Source: Odobenus rosmarus divergens (lineage: Eukaryota > Chordata > Mammalia > Carnivora > Odobenidae). Taken from it: a stretch of 64,000 nt of DNA. The stretch's first letter is position 1. The number at the start of each line of letters is the position of its first letter. The stretch covers positions 362,967 through 426,966 of the forward strand of contig NW_004450323.1 in the NCBI RefSeq assembly GCF_000321225.1. The letters run 5' to 3'. The notes beneath the pieces are model-generated. The model did no database searches and was not told the DNA's origin. It saw only the letters and a list, made by a program, of their open reading frames with translations. The position numbers and the translations under genes are program-made. Positions 1 to 11,157 of the stretch are shown here, piece after piece.

Positions 1-447
1 TTCTGCCCCTCTCTCTCTTTCTTCTTCTTCTGGGATCCCAATTATTCTAATGTTTCGTCTTATGGTATCACTTATCTCTCGAATTCTGCCCTCGTGATCC
101 AATAGTTTTTCTCTCTTTTTCTCAGCTTTATTTTCCATCATTTGGTCTTCTATATCACTAATTCTCTCTTCTGCCTCATTTTTCCTAGCAGTTACAGTCT
201 CCATTTTTTATTGCACCTCATTAATAACCTTTTCGATTTCTACTTGGCTAGGTTTTAGTTCTTTTATTTCTCCAGAAAAGGTTTCTCTAATATCTTCCAT
301 GCTTTTTTCAACCCCAGCTAGTATCTTTAAAATCGTCATTCTGAACTCTAGTTCTGACATCTTAGTAATGTCCGTATTGATTAGGTCCCTGGCAGTCGGT
401 ACTGCCTCTTGTTCTTTTCTTTGAGGTGATTTTTTCCATCTTGTCAT
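1..447 (-). pseudogene. L1 ORF1 N-terminal part, interrupted by a stop
   Basis: Encodes the start of the L1 RNA-binding ORF1 protein: a basic N-terminus (MTRWKKSPQRKEQEAVP), then the DLINTDITKMSELEFR segment that leads into the coiled coil that trimerises the protein. The frame is open from 447 to a TAA at 208-210. After that stop the same frame stays open to the window edge with coiled-coil-like residues and the 'IRIIGIPEEE'-type segment, so the break is one in-frame nonsense change rather than a frameshift. The RRM and C-terminal domains are outside the window. Confidence 0.85.
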
Positions 448-649
448 TTTGTCCAGAGGAGAATAGATGAATGAGAGAACAAAATGCTACAGGGTATCAA
501 CAACCCCAGAAAAATACACACTAAACAAATCAGAAGAGACCTGAAACCAGGGGAAAAGAAAGGGAAAGAAAGAAAAGAGGGAAAAAAGGTATAAAGAAAG
601 AGAAAAAGATGAAAAACAAACAAACAAACAAAACAATATGATCAAATAT

Positions 650-1130
650 GATCAGGCTGGTGCATAGATCAGTGCCACACACTAGATTTTGGGCATATTT
701 TGGTCTTTTAGAAGAAACTGCCTCCCAAAATTTTAAAGAAAGAAAAGCTTATATATGTACAAAAAAAAGGGTAAATATGAAGTGATGGAATATGACTGTA
801 AAGATGAAAATTATAAAAGATTTTATAAAAGGAATTGATAAGTTGGTTGAAAAAAGAAAGAAGAGGATTTTTAAAAAAAGGAGGGGGAGAGAATGTGATC
901 AGGCAGGAGACTAGAACAAAGCCATACACTAGAGATTTAGTGTATATTTTGGTCTGTTAGAAGAAACTGTATCCCAAAATTTTAAAGAGAGAACAACTTA
1001 TATATACATACCAAAAATAAGGTTAACTACTATGAAGGGATAGAATATGACTCTAAAAATGAAAAATAAAAAAGATTTTTTAAAAAAGGGATTGATAAGA
1101 TGTTGGTTGAAAAAGGGAAAAAGAAAAATT
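650..1130. repeat. Two-copy tandem repeat, ~247 bp period, in the L1 5' UTR
   Basis: Copy 1 starts at 650 and copy 2 at 897, each with 'gatcaggc'. Both then carry 'tattttggtct-ttagaagaaactg', 'cccaaaattttaaag', 'cttatatat', 'gaatatgact' and 'gattgataag...ttggttgaaaaa' in the same order. Copies differ by substitutions and small indels. Tandem 5' UTR monomers are a known feature of some mammalian L1 families. Confidence 0.85.
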
Positions 1131-1199
1131 CAAAAGAAAAAAGAAAATTTAAAAAATTAACTTTGAAAGACAAAAAATCATGGGAAAAAAGCCATGAAT

Positions 1200-2224
1200 G
1201 TGCAGTATTTTCCTAGCGCTGGAGTTCTGCCGTTCTCATTGATCGGTAAACTTGGTCTTGACTGGCTGTTCTTGCTGATCTTCTGGGGGAGGGGCCTGTT
1301 GCCGTGGTTCCCAAATGTCTTTGCCAGAGGCGGAATTGCCCCACCCTTGCCAGTCCAGGCTAAGTAATCTGCTCGGGTTTGCTCTCAGGAGCTTTTGTTC
1401 CCTGCGAGCTTTCCGTGCAGCTTTGGGGGAAGAGAGTGAAAATGGCGGCCTCCCAATCTCAGCCCCAGAGGAGCCGAGAGCTCAGGGCCCCGCTCCTCAG
1501 TGAGCCCCCAGAGAAAAACAGTCAATCACTCCCATCTCCGGCCGCACTCGGTGCTCACCCAGTCACAGCATTTCTATCTCTGGCACCCGACTTGGTGTGG
1601 AGTCTCCAAACCCAGCAGATCCCTGCCGTGCGCTCCCGCGCCGCTCCCCCCAGGGGGAGGAAGGGGAGTCTCCCCGGCTCTGCTGCTTGTTGGGTCCCTG
1701 CTGGAGGAGCAGTGGCCCGACTGGGCCGCAGATCACAGTTTATGGCAACCCCGAGCTAAGAGCCCACTCCTCGGCTCCGTCTCTGCAGCCGGCTTCCCCG
1801 CTCTGATACCTGGGAGCTCTGCTGCACTCAGGCACCCCTGGTCTTTCTGTGACCCCGAGGGTCCTGAGACCACACTGTCCCTCGAGGGTTCCACCCCCCA
1901 CTTAGCCACTGGAGCGACGTCCGTCAGCGGAGCCAACTTCTAAAAATTCCGATTTTGTGCTCCGCTGCTCTATCACTTGCCAGAAGCGGCTGACAGAGGC
2001 CCCCTCCCCGGCCGTCTATCCTCCCGAATATCGCCTCGGATTCACTTCTCCGCACGTCCTACCTTCCAGAAAGTGGTCGCTTTCCTGTTCAGAGTGTTGC
2101 TGCTATTCTTTTCTTCGATCTCCTGTTGAGTTTGTAGGTGTTCAGAATGGTTTGATGCCTATCTAGCTGAATTTTTGGGACCAGATGAAATTTAGGTCTC
2201 CTACTCCTCCACCATCTTGCTCCT
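1200..2224 (-). promoter_or_regulatory. CpG-rich L1 5' UTR / internal promoter
   Basis: This stretch is far richer in G+C and CpG than the surrounding AT-rich intron; CpGs are dense around 1430-1700 and 1780-2080. In L1s this position holds the internal RNA polymerase II promoter, which would fire leftward here. L1 5' UTRs can also fire in the opposite direction, which would be rightward, in the sense of KCNK2. Promoter activity is inferred from family knowledge. Small open frames here (about 1315-1943) come from GC-rich composition. Confidence 0.6.
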
Positions 2225-2970
2225 TCTGGGTTCCACTTCATTTTTTCTTGGTAAAGTTCCTTACTTTTTATGGAGTACAAGTAGATGCTCTGGACAGCTC
2301 TGACCGCCACAGTCAAGCTGTGTTTGTGCCCAACATGCTATCTTTAGAAGTACCACTTACTCTTTAGAAGCATTTGTTGAAGGGATAGTGAAGTCTACCT
2401 CTTTGACTTTTCTTTCACAATGAGTGCTTCCTATGTTTTATTCTTGCATTCAGTGGTGGTGTTTTTCTCTAAATTCTAAATCCATAAGCTATCAGTGGAT
2501 ACACCTGGGGAGACAGGCTCACAGACTTCTGATCTGTATGCACAATACTCAGGGTGAGCCCCTGCAGTCTTCTGGGGTGAGAGGCTAGCCGTGCCTTTTT
2601 GTCATGCCCTCAATATTTCCATTGCCCCTTCTTTTATTTTCCATCTTTTCCTCCTATTTCTTATGTAGCCTCATTACAATTTGGCTGCATTAACTGAAAT
2701 ACAGGGCCGTGCTTGTAAGACAGAGCATGTCCTGCACAGTGAACAGCATTTCTGTAGAACTAATTTGGCAATGCTAGATTGGGCTTGGGAAAGGCAGCTG
2801 GGAACACTTGCTTCATGTGCAGTGAATACTGCATTATTAGACCCTTTCTGCTCCTTTGGTTAAAATAGAGTGAAGAAAGAATTCTAATCTTGCATTATTT
2901 TCCAAAAGTACATGACCATTTTTTCCCCTAAATGTTTGTTTTTCACATTCATTTAAGAATAAATGCATGA
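2225..2970. other. Intron sequence, no recognised element
   Basis: AT-rich sequence with no repeat, exon or conserved motif that I can name. Confidence 0.6.
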
Positions 2971-3152
2971 GGGATGCCTGGGTGGCTCAGTTAAGCGTCT
3001 GCCTTTGGCTCAGGTCATGATCCCAGTGTCCTGGGATTGAGTCTCGCATCGGGCTCCTTGCTCAGCAGGGAGCCTACTTCTCCCTCTACCTGCCACTCTC
3101 CCTGCTTGTGCTCTCTCTCTGACAAATAAATAAATCTTTAAAAAAAAAAAAA
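2971..3152 (+). mobile_element. CAN SINE (tRNA-Lys derived)
   Basis: Head 'cctgggtggctcag', B-box-like 'gggattgagtc', pyrimidine-rich middle, 'aaataaataaatcttt' and an A12 tail. Imperfect target-site duplication 'aagaataaatgcatga' / 'aaggaataaaaacatga' (2955-2970 and about 3151-3166). Confidence 0.92.
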
Positions 3153-3194
3153 GGAATAAAAACATGATTCTTTGCAATCCAGTTTAAAGATGGC

Positions 3195-3530
3195 AATGAA
3201 AGGGCATTCTATGGACCAGGCTGTTCAGTAGAAATATAATGCAAAACACAAATGCAAGCCACATATGTAACTTTAAATTTTCAGATAAGTTCCCTAAAAA
3301 AGTAAAAAGAAAAGGATGAAATTATTTTAATAGTGTATTTTATTTGACCCAGTATATTCAAACGTGTATCATTTTGATCTGTAAATGAGATATTTTACAT
3401 TTTCTGCAATAAAATTTCAATATCTAGTATGTATTTAACATTTATAGCATATCTCAAATCAGATTGGCTGGGTTTGAAGTGTCCAATAGTCAGAATGGTG
3501 GCGGTCAGTGGATTGGACAGCACAGCTGTA
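3195..3530. mobile_element. Old DNA-transposon-like relic with inverted ends
   Basis: The sequence runs from 'ggctgttcagtagaaatata' to 'gattggacagcacagctg'; the ends are imperfect inverted repeats (ctgt-cca at the left, tggacag at the right). The internal part ('gcaagccacatatgtaa', 'agcatatctcaaatc') matches my memory of a common non-autonomous mammalian DNA transposon. I cannot name the family with certainty. Confidence 0.6.
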
Positions 3531-4234
3531 GACTAAGATCAGAATATGTTTTATAGACTATATTACAGAATATAGACTAAGAATCTCTGGCAGTGACCTG
3601 TTTTAAAACAAAGCTGCTTCTTCTGTGCTAATGGTATAGATTGTGGTTTTCCTTCTAAAAATGGAGTGTCCTTAATCATATCGTTTCAAGGAGTTAGAAT
3701 AGAGAAGAGTAAATTGCAAGGCACTGAAATAAATATGTAAATTCACAATGTGTATTACACATTACACAAATGTGTAAATTACTTATCTTTCTCTTGTCTG
3801 AAGCGATTCTTGGAGAATATCTTTGAGTTTTATATTTTTGTTGATACCTCTGCCTTTCATCTGATGTGTCAAAGTGAAGAGCTCTACATGGATCATTAAT
3901 TATTTCAGAGGATTTTGGTAAATGTCAACCACCCACACCCATGCAATTGTCCATAGGAGAGTTTACTCTCTGAGGGAAATTTCTGGAAGCAATATCTCTC
4001 TTGGAAAAAAAGTTGGAAATAAAATTTTCCTGGTTCCACTTAGACCATATTGAATATTTTCTCTCACATTCCATTTTGCATTCCTTAAATATGATAAAGA
4101 TTTTTTAATTGATAGAGCATATTCTCAGAGAAAAATGTATTAACTTCTGAAAATAATACCAAGAACAACAACATGAAGACTTGTTCTTTTCCCACTTCTC
4201 TATGACTTCTCATCTTCTTTTGTATGTGTATGTG
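3531..4234. other. Intron sequence, no recognised element
   Basis: AT-rich; a short palindromic-looking run 'tgtgtattacacattacacaaatgtg' type region near 3748-3775. Nothing else recognised. Confidence 0.5.
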
Positions 4235-5107
4235 TTTCAAGTTTTTATTTAAATTCTACTTAGTTAACATATAGTGTAATATTGGTTTCAGTAGTAAAAT
4301 TTAGTGATTCATCACTTACATACAACAACCATTGCTCATCACAACTGACCTCCTTAATGCCCATCACCCATTCAGCCCATCCCCCTGCCCACCTCTCCTC
4401 CAGCAACCCTCAGTTTGTTCTCTATACTTAAGAGTCTCTTATGGTTTGTCTCCCTCTCTGTTTTTATTTCCCTTCTCCTATGTTCATCTGTTTTGTTTCT
4501 TAGATTCTGCATATGAGTGAAATCATATGGTATTTGTCTTTCTCTGACTGACTTATTTCACTTAGCATACTACACTCTTCCTCCATCCATGTCATTGCAA
4601 ATGGCAAGATTTCATTCTTTTTGATGGCTGAGTAATATCCCATTATATATTTATACCACGTCTTCTTTGTTCATTCATCAGTTGATGGACATTTGGGCTC
4701 TCTCCATAATTTGGCTGTTACTGATAATGCTACTATAAACATCAAGTTGCATGTGCAGCTTGAATCAGTATTTTTGTAGCCTTTGGGTAAATACCTGAAG
4801 TGCAATTGCTGGATCATAGTGTAGTTCTATTTTTAACTTTTTGCAGAACCTCCATACTGTTTTCTAGAATGGCTGCACCAATTTATATTCTCACCAGCAG
4901 CGTAAGAGGGTTCCCCTTTCTCTGTAGCCTCACCAACATCTGTTGTTTCCTCTGTTGTTTATTTTAGCCATTCTGACAGGTGTAAGGTGATATCTCATTG
5001 TACTTTTGATTTGCATTTCCCTCATGATGAGTGATGTTGAGGATCTTTTCATGTGTCTGTTAGCCATCTGTATGTCTTCTTTGGAAAAATGTCTGTTCAT
5101 GTCTTTT

Positions 5108-5367
5108 TTATTTTTTTTTTACTTTATTTTTATTTTTTAATTTTTTATTATTTTCAGTTAGCCACTGTATAGTACATCATTAGTTTTTGATGTAGTGTCC
5201 AGTGATTCATTAGTTACATATAACACCCAGTGCTCATCACAGCATGTGCCCTCCTTAATACTCATCACCCTGTTACCCCCTCCCCCCAACCCCTTCCCCT
5301 CTGAAACCCTCAGTTTGTTTCCCGGGGTCCACAGTCTCTCATGGTTCATCTCCTTCTCTGATTTCTC
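5108..5367 (-). mobile_element. Nested L1 3' UTR fragment
   Basis: This piece repeats L1 3' UTR text ('agttagccactgtatagtac', 'cacccagtgctcatcac', 'cctcagtttgtttcc') that already occurs at the 3' end of the host L1, and it sits within host ORF2 sequence. It is closest to the 3' UTR of the L1 at 37136. Its T-rich left edge is the poly(A) end of a minus-strand insertion. Confidence 0.85.
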
Positions 5368-6755
5368 CCATTTCTTAACTAGATTATTTGTTTTTTGGGT
5401 GTTGAGTTTGATAAGTTCTTTATAAATTTTGGATACTAACTCTTTATCAGATATGTTATTTCAAATCTGTTTTCCCATTCCATAGGCTGCCTTTTGGTTT
5501 TGTTGATTGTTTCCTTTGCTGTGCAGAAGAAGCTTTTTATCTTGAAGTCCGAATAGTTCAGTTTTGCTTTTGTTTCCCATGCTTCCAGGAATGTGTCTAG
5601 TAAGAGCTGCTATGGCCCATGTCAAAGAGGTTGCTGCCTGGGTTCTCTGGGATTTTAATGGCTTCCTGTCTCACATTTAGGTCTTTCATCCGTTCTGAAT
5701 TTATTTTTGTGTATGGTGTAAGAAAGTCATCCAGTTTCATTCTTCTGCATGTTGCTGTCTGGTTTTCCCAACACCATTTGTTGAAGAGATGGTCCTTTTT
5801 CCACTGGATATTCTTTCCTGCTTTGTCAAAGATTAGTTGACCATAGAGTTGAGGGTCCATTTCTGGGCTTTCTATTCTGTTCCATTGATCTATGTGTCTG
5901 TTTTGTGCCAGTACCATACTGTCTTGATGTTGACAGCTTTGTAATAGAGCTGGAAGTCTGGAATTGTGATGCCGCCAGCTTTGCTTTTCTTTTTCAACAA
6001 TGGCTATTCTATTCGGGGTAAATTTTAGGATTATTTGTTCCATTTCTTTGAAAAAAGTGGATGGTATTTTGATGGGGATTGCATTGAATGTGTAGATTGC
6101 TCTAGGTAGCATTGACATATTCACAATATTTGTTCTTCCAATCCATGAGCATGGAATGTTTTTCCATTTCTTTATGTCTTCCTCTATTTCTTTCATGAGT
6201 ATTTTATAGTTTTCTGAATACAGATCCTTTGCCTCTTTGGTTAGATTTATTCCTAGGTATCTTATGGTATTGGGTGCAATTGTAAATGGGATTGACTCCT
6301 TAATTTCTCTCTCTTCTGTCTTGTTGTTGGTATATAGGAATGCCACTGATTTCTGTGTTGATTTCTCTTTCTGCTACTTCATTATTGGTCTATAGAAATG
6401 CAACAGATTTCTGTATGTTGATTTTCTATCCTGCAACTTTACTGAATTCGTGTATCAGTTCTAACAGTTTTTTGGTGGAGTCTTTCAGAGTTTCTATATA
6501 GAGTATTCCTGTCATCTATGAACAGTGAAAGTTTAACTTCTTCCTTACTGATTTGGATGTCTTTTATTTCTTTTTCTTTTTCTTTTTTTTTTCTGATTGC
6601 TGAGGCTGGGACTTTCAGTACTATGCTGAATAACAGTGGTGAGGATGGACATCCCTGTCTTGTTCCTGACCATAAAAGGAAAGCTCTCAGTTTTTCACCA
6701 TTGAGGAGGATGTTAGCTGTGGGTCTTTCATGTATGGCCTTCATGATGCTGAGGT
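5368..6755 (-). pseudogene. L1 ORF2 remnant (reverse transcriptase C-terminal side)
   Basis: The longest open piece (6346 to 5597, 249 residues) contains the L1 ORF2 signatures [55 protein letters not shown] and [16 protein letters not shown], which follow the polymerase domain. A second piece (6744-6439) holds 'ILLNGEKL...[14 protein letters not shown]' and a degraded catalytic-loop region where functional ORF2 has YADD; here the text reads LFIDD. The two are out of frame with each other. Not functional. Confidence 0.88.
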
Positions 6756-7109
6756 CTCATCTTCTTTTTCACACTCTATAACTCTCCAGCCACTCATCTA
6801 TAGCTTGCCCTGGCAGTGATTCTGGTAATATGCCTGATTAGAGACTGGTTTAGCCCTAGAAACCTAAATAACTTTTTCCTTTGACTCTCATAGGAAAAAA
6901 CACATTCTGGCACTGCTTGGAATAAAATTTCCAATATTCTTACATTCAAAATTAATTTAATGGATTTAAATTTTAAAACAATCACCTTCAGTTTACCTAC
7001 TGAACCAGATCGATATGTGTGATTTAAATATTTTCATAAATTTAGGTAAATAGCTTAAAGAAAGAGCAATTAATATGCTCTGTACAGTTTAGTTTTTAGA
7101 GCTCTGTGG
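6756..7109. other. Intron sequence, no recognised element
   Basis: Nothing recognised. Confidence 0.5.
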
Positions 7110-7570
7110 GGGCAGCCACTGTGCTTCAGGCAGAGATTGGATCTGGAGATAAAACGATGACACAGTAAGACACACTCTCAGGCTTCAGTGACCAGTGTCC
7201 AATAGGAAACATGATAGACAAAAACCAGTAGCCACAGTACAATACATGGCTATCAAAGTATGTACACAAATAGTGTTTGAGGGGATCTTGGGGGTGGTGG
7301 GAGAGTATGGGGAGGAGTCAAGAGGGACTAATGGGCTTAAGATACTAATGGACCAAGAGTCTAAGAGGCTCAGTGAAGTCACAGTTTAGAATAATGATGG
7401 TCAGAGAGTAAAGATCTAGAGAGATTGGAATTATGGTCAGAGATGAGGTCAAGGATAGGGACAGGTGGATGGGTGCTCACCTGCTGCAAAGGTTACAGAG
7501 CTGGGAATGGTGGAAGTAGATGTTGGTGAGGCTGTTGTGCTAAGTGAGTCATTCATGGAGGTTGGAATTT
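7110..7570 (-). mobile_element. Degraded LINE-2 (probable)
   Basis: The reading 'cttcaggcagagattggatctggagataaaacgatgacac' type text at 7124-7162 parallels the antisense L2 3' end ('...caggcactg..ctggggataca..agtgaacaaaac'). The following G-rich, purine-biased sequence fits antisense L2. Divergence is high. Confidence 0.5.
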
Positions 7571-7759
7571 CCCCAATACGGTGGAAGGAGCTGCAGTGCA
7601 AGGGATACTTTATAATTAACTACCTATTTTACCATCTCAAATCTAACATGACCTACATGGGATTGTGATATCCCCAGTCCCCAAAATATCCTTCTTCTCT
7701 CATGTTCCAGTTCACACTAGATCTCACTTAAAATCTTTTCTTTTGCTCATGCCAAAATC

Positions 7760-7985
7760 TTTTCAATCACTCTGGATACTTTACTATTCCTCACCTCCAT
7801 GACTCATACATCACAAGTTCTAGGGATAGTATCATCAAAACACATCAGTGCTTCCCTCTGCTCTATGTCTCTCTAGCTCCAAAGCTACCATATTAGCCTG
7901 TCTGACCCCTACCGCAGAATCCTACCCAGATGTCTGCCTTTCCTCTCCATCTCTCAGGGATCCATTTCCTTTCTCCAGTGGTCTC
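7760..7985 (+). mobile_element. Possible LINE-2 fragment, sense
   Basis: C/T-rich text resembling L2 sense strand ('ctttactattcctcacctcc', 'ctctgctctatgtctctc'). Weak; it could be unrelated pyrimidine-rich sequence. Confidence 0.3.
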
Positions 7986-8692
7986 CAAAAGTTTTACTGA
8001 GTAATTATTTGCAAAAAAAAAAAAAAAAACTGAGCATGTGCCTCTACTGTGTGCATGTTTACTTATAAGTTACATACATGTACTACCATGTTCCTGTACC
8101 AATACATTATATACTTAAAATACATGCAAAGGTAGAAATGTTAAAAGATGAAAATGAAGTCATTTAAAAATGTTTTGTTTTCACTGATAATAAAAAAAAA
8201 TCTTTTTTGCTTTCACTAAAAATCATTAATAATGAGGACAGTACAATTTGAATGTTCCATTACTTTTTGAGATCTTGGATTTAACACTCCACGTTATAGT
8301 AATTCCCAATTCTACTTCACAGTGCAGTTTATTTTGATTCTTGATTTAATAGCTGTTGTGTCTGGAAAAAGCTAACTCACATAGATCCAGAAGAAAGGAG
8401 GACTTTTTTTTTAATTTTGCCTGTGGTACACTGTACTCACTTTTCAGTATTTCACAAATTGTGCAAATGGCTTTCCTAAGCTAGGAAATAGCCATCTTTA
8501 CTGATGTCAAATGGTTATTTTTAATGCTAGTCCATGTTGAATATCCTCTGAAACTCTTTGTTTGGGAGACTTTTCAACAGTTTGTAAAAACCTTCTTCCA
8601 AGTTTACTAAAGTATTAAGACATATGATAAGTGGCACTCTATATAACAATGACAACATTTCTAAACACCTGTTTTAAAAAATTCTTCTTCCA
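7986..8692. other. Intron sequence with an A17 run
   Basis: A pure A run at about 8013-8029 and otherwise AT-rich sequence; no element identified. Confidence 0.5.
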
Positions 8693-8888
8693 GGGGCCAC
8701 CTGGGTGGCTTGGTCCAGTCGGTTAAATGTCCGACTCTTGGTTTCTGTTCAGGTCATGATCTCAGGGCTGTGGGATCGAGCTCTGAGCCCCATGTGGGAC
8801 TCACGCTGTGAAGAGTCTGCTTGGGATTCTTTCCCTTTCCTTCTCCCTCCCCTTCTGTCCCTCTCCCTGCTCAATAGAAAACATTTGT
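8693..8888 (+). mobile_element. CAN SINE, diverged copy
   Basis: 'ggggccacctgggtggcttg' head, 'caggtcatgatctcagggc', 'tgggatcgagctctgagcc', then CT-rich tract. The head and the 3' tail are mutated, so this is an older copy. Confidence 0.88.
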
Positions 8889-9364
8889 CGTCCCAGAGTA
8901 GCTTATCAAATTTTAAGAAAGAAAAATGCATAGGTGATCTTTAAGTGTTATACCATGAGGCAACTGTATGTCAGTGCCTAGGATTTTCATGGCTACATCC
9001 CATCTTATTACTTAGTATTACAGAAATTCTATGTAGAGATTTTGATTTTATAGAAGTAACCACATTGTTAAGAGCCTGTAAATTCTAATACACCAGAAAA
9101 CACTGACAGCAATGAAGTGAGGGAGCCCCTGCCAACCTGCCCATTGTTGAAATCCCGCCCTTTCCTCGTCATTCCTCCAAGGTCCACAGGGACCAAGTGA
9201 GGGCACCAGTGTCATTCTGTATATTAAATATTAGTAGCAGCTTAACAAAAATAAATAAAAGTTGAAGTCCTATTCTTGTCTCTGCACTCAGGACCTTTTT
9301 GTCAACATATGTGGTGCATGCACAGAAACCAAAACCCCAAACTGACATTGTTATTCTCTGCTTC

Positions 9365-9850
9365 AAATTGCTCAGTTGTCTTGCATTGCTCTGAGAATAA
9401 ATTCAAGATCTTTGCATTAACATGACTTCTGTGGTCATGCATAATTTGGGCCCTGCCCACCTCTCGAGCCTCATCTTCATGGCTTCAGTAGACTCGAGCT
9501 ATATGGACCACCTTTCAGTTCTCTGATTGCACCAAGCTCTTTTCCACATGTGTTCCTTCCCATCCCCTCCCTTCCCACGTGCTCTGCTCTGACCTTGACT
9601 GCTCTTCTCCAGGCTCATTACCTTGCTGACTACAGAGATCATTCTGATCTGAGATCAAATGTCACATCCCTCCAGACGTCCCTGTGACCCCACCAGTCTA
9701 ATTCTTCCTCTTCCTTATATGCTCTCCTGACATTCCTTACTTTGGCTTAACTGCACTTAATCATGATTTGCAATTATGAATTTACTTGTGAAATTATTTG
9801 TCTGTCTCATCCAATAAGCACTATGAGGGCAATAGGTTTTCTCCTAACAC
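9365..9850 (+). mobile_element. LINE-2, sense
   Basis: Follows the L2 3'-end order: 'ctctgagaataaattcaaga', 'gccctgcccacctctcgagc', 'gatcaaatgtcacatccctc', 'ccctgtgaccccaccagtc', 'tttgtctgtctcatccaata', 'agcactatgagggcaatagg'. Diverged but collinear. Confidence 0.8.
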
Positions 9851-9959
9851 ATTCCATTGGGCCTTTGCATCATGATGCTCAATGTCTGAAATTTATGGGA
9901 TTCTCCCATAATACTCTCTACCATCCTCTTGTCTGTTATCTGCCAACCTTCTTGTGACA

Positions 9960-10085
9960 TCCCCAAATTCCTTTGGCTCCTAGGACACTTATTTGACAAA
10001 GCTCTATTAAGTGCCTACAAGATGCCTCTACTGGGCTTGGCAGTTGTGATAAAACAGTACACAAAATGAAACTTATGAAACATAG
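9960..10085 (-). mobile_element. Short LINE-2 3' end, antisense
   Basis: 'ctctattaagtgcctacaag', then '..gggcttggcagttgtgataaaacagtacac', matches the antisense L2 tail. It lies directly after a sense L2, so this is a separate insertion. Confidence 0.5.
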
Positions 10086-10135
10086 GAGTGGTCTTCCACT
10101 TTTATTAACATCAATGTTGAATTTATTTCATATAG

Positions 10136-10362
10136 CAGGGGTTCATAACCTTTTCTGGGTCACAGAAAGTTTGAGAGTTTGTGAAGAGCTCTGATCCCCT
10201 TCCCCACTAAAAAAATGCACAAATCCATCAAAAACTAATGATGTACTGTATGTTGGCTAATTGAACATAATTTTTAAAATGCACAAATCCTCATAGTCTA
10301 TATACAGTTGCAAGAGTTTCATATGGTCCCTGAAGCTCACGGTTGGGGAACACGTCCTAAAT
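10136..10362. mobile_element. Old DNA-transposon-like relic
   Basis: Begins 'caggggttcataacc', contains 'agctctgatccccttcccca' and 'aaaatgcacaaatcc', and ends 'cctgaagctcacggttgggg'. The ends read as imperfect inverted copies of each other (ggttcataacc against ggttgggg). Family not named. Confidence 0.5.
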
Positions 10363-10906
10363 CAGTCATGTTAAAAAGTACCAAAATATTTACATTCTCT
10401 TTGCAAAACTCTGGGGTAGAGGAAGAGGAAAAATGAAGTGGAGAATAAAGGAGTGAGCTACAACTGTGTCTCTGGAGGAGGCTAAGGGAGTGGGCGGGCT
10501 GACCAACACCATAGCTACGAAACAGTGGTTCAGAGCAGGGGTCTTCACACTTTTTGTGTTTGAACTCCCTGAAAGTATTTTGAAAAGTGAAGTCTGTCCA
10601 TGCATATTTTTATGTTGAAATCTAAAATTCTTCATTTTAGGTTAAATAGTTTTAAAGGATATAATTTTCAGTGAACTTAGACACTGACATTCAACTACAA
10701 CTATGATCTATCTTTTTCAGTGTACCAGTGAAATACAGATATCACGGTAATTGATACCCAACATAAGTCTAAATAACACAGGAAAAAGCTCTTCTCATTC
10801 TACCCTCTTAGATGGCACACAATTTTGATTTGTCCCATTATCTGGATGTTAACTACAATCACAAAAATTAGTGTCTGCCAGGCTTCTCCACTATAAAGTT
10901 ACTCCT
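10363..10906. other. Intron sequence, no firm element
   Basis: A stretch at 10530-10640 ('caggggtcttcacactttttg') looks like the end of an old DNA transposon, but too little remains to place it. Confidence 0.4.
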
Positions 10907-10921
10907 TTCCCTGTGTAATTA

Positions 10922-11082
10922 TTTTTTGAAGATTTTATTTGAGAGAGATGGTGAGAGCACAAGAGGGAGAGGGAGAAGCAGACTCCCCGCTGAGCAAGGA
11001 GCCCGATGCGGGGCTCGATCCCAGGACCCTGAGATCATGACCTGAGCCGAAGGCAGACGCTTAACCGCCACCCTGGCACCCC
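10922..11082 (-). mobile_element. CAN SINE with 15-bp target-site duplication
   Basis: Antisense SINE ending 'gccaccctggcacccc'. Perfect flanking duplication 'ttccctgtgtaatta' at 10907-10921 and 11083-11097. The word 'gagccacc' of the head is altered. Confidence 0.95.
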
Positions 11083-11157
11083 TTCCCTGTGTAATTAATA
11101 CACATTTTGTGGGGAAGTACTTTGAGATATTATGGTTATCCCTTTCATCCTCAAACT

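Larger units (their letters stand above)
1..2224 (-). mobile_element. LINE-1, 5' end (5' UTR plus start of ORF1), cut by window edge
   Basis: Reading the minus strand from about 2224 down: the element opens with the 'agatggtggaggagtagg' type head of carnivore L1s, then a GC- and CpG-rich stretch to about 1200, an A-rich stretch with a tandem repeat (650-1130), and the ORF1 start codon at 447. The 5' UTR is therefore about 1.8 kb, so the copy is not 5'-truncated. The remainder runs out of the window at position 1. It lies antisense to KCNK2 in the last intron. Confidence 0.9.
4235..6755 (-). mobile_element. 5'-truncated LINE-1 carrying a nested L1
   Basis: Read on the minus strand this is the 3' half of an L1: the 3' UTR lies at 4235-4500, and the end of ORF2 follows to about 6755, where L1 similarity stops (5' truncation within the reverse transcriptase region). 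A younger L1 tail interrupts it at 5108-5367; joining the two sides gives a continuous L1 order. Many stops and frameshifts make it a fossil. Confidence 0.9.

Noticed and set aside
1315..1943. Overlapping 60-150-codon + strand frames in a GC-rich block, looking like a CpG-island first exon
   Set aside because: The block is the antisense of an L1 5' UTR; GC-rich, stop-poor composition explains the frames.
2971..3152. tRNA gene suspected from tRNA-like boxes in the SINEs
   Set aside because: The boxes belong to tRNA-Lys-derived SINEs with A-rich tails and target-site duplications; no cloverleaf is preserved.
5597..6346. 249-codon minus-strand frame, the longest in the window
   Set aside because: It is L1 ORF2 C-terminal sequence with L1 hallmarks, not a host gene.
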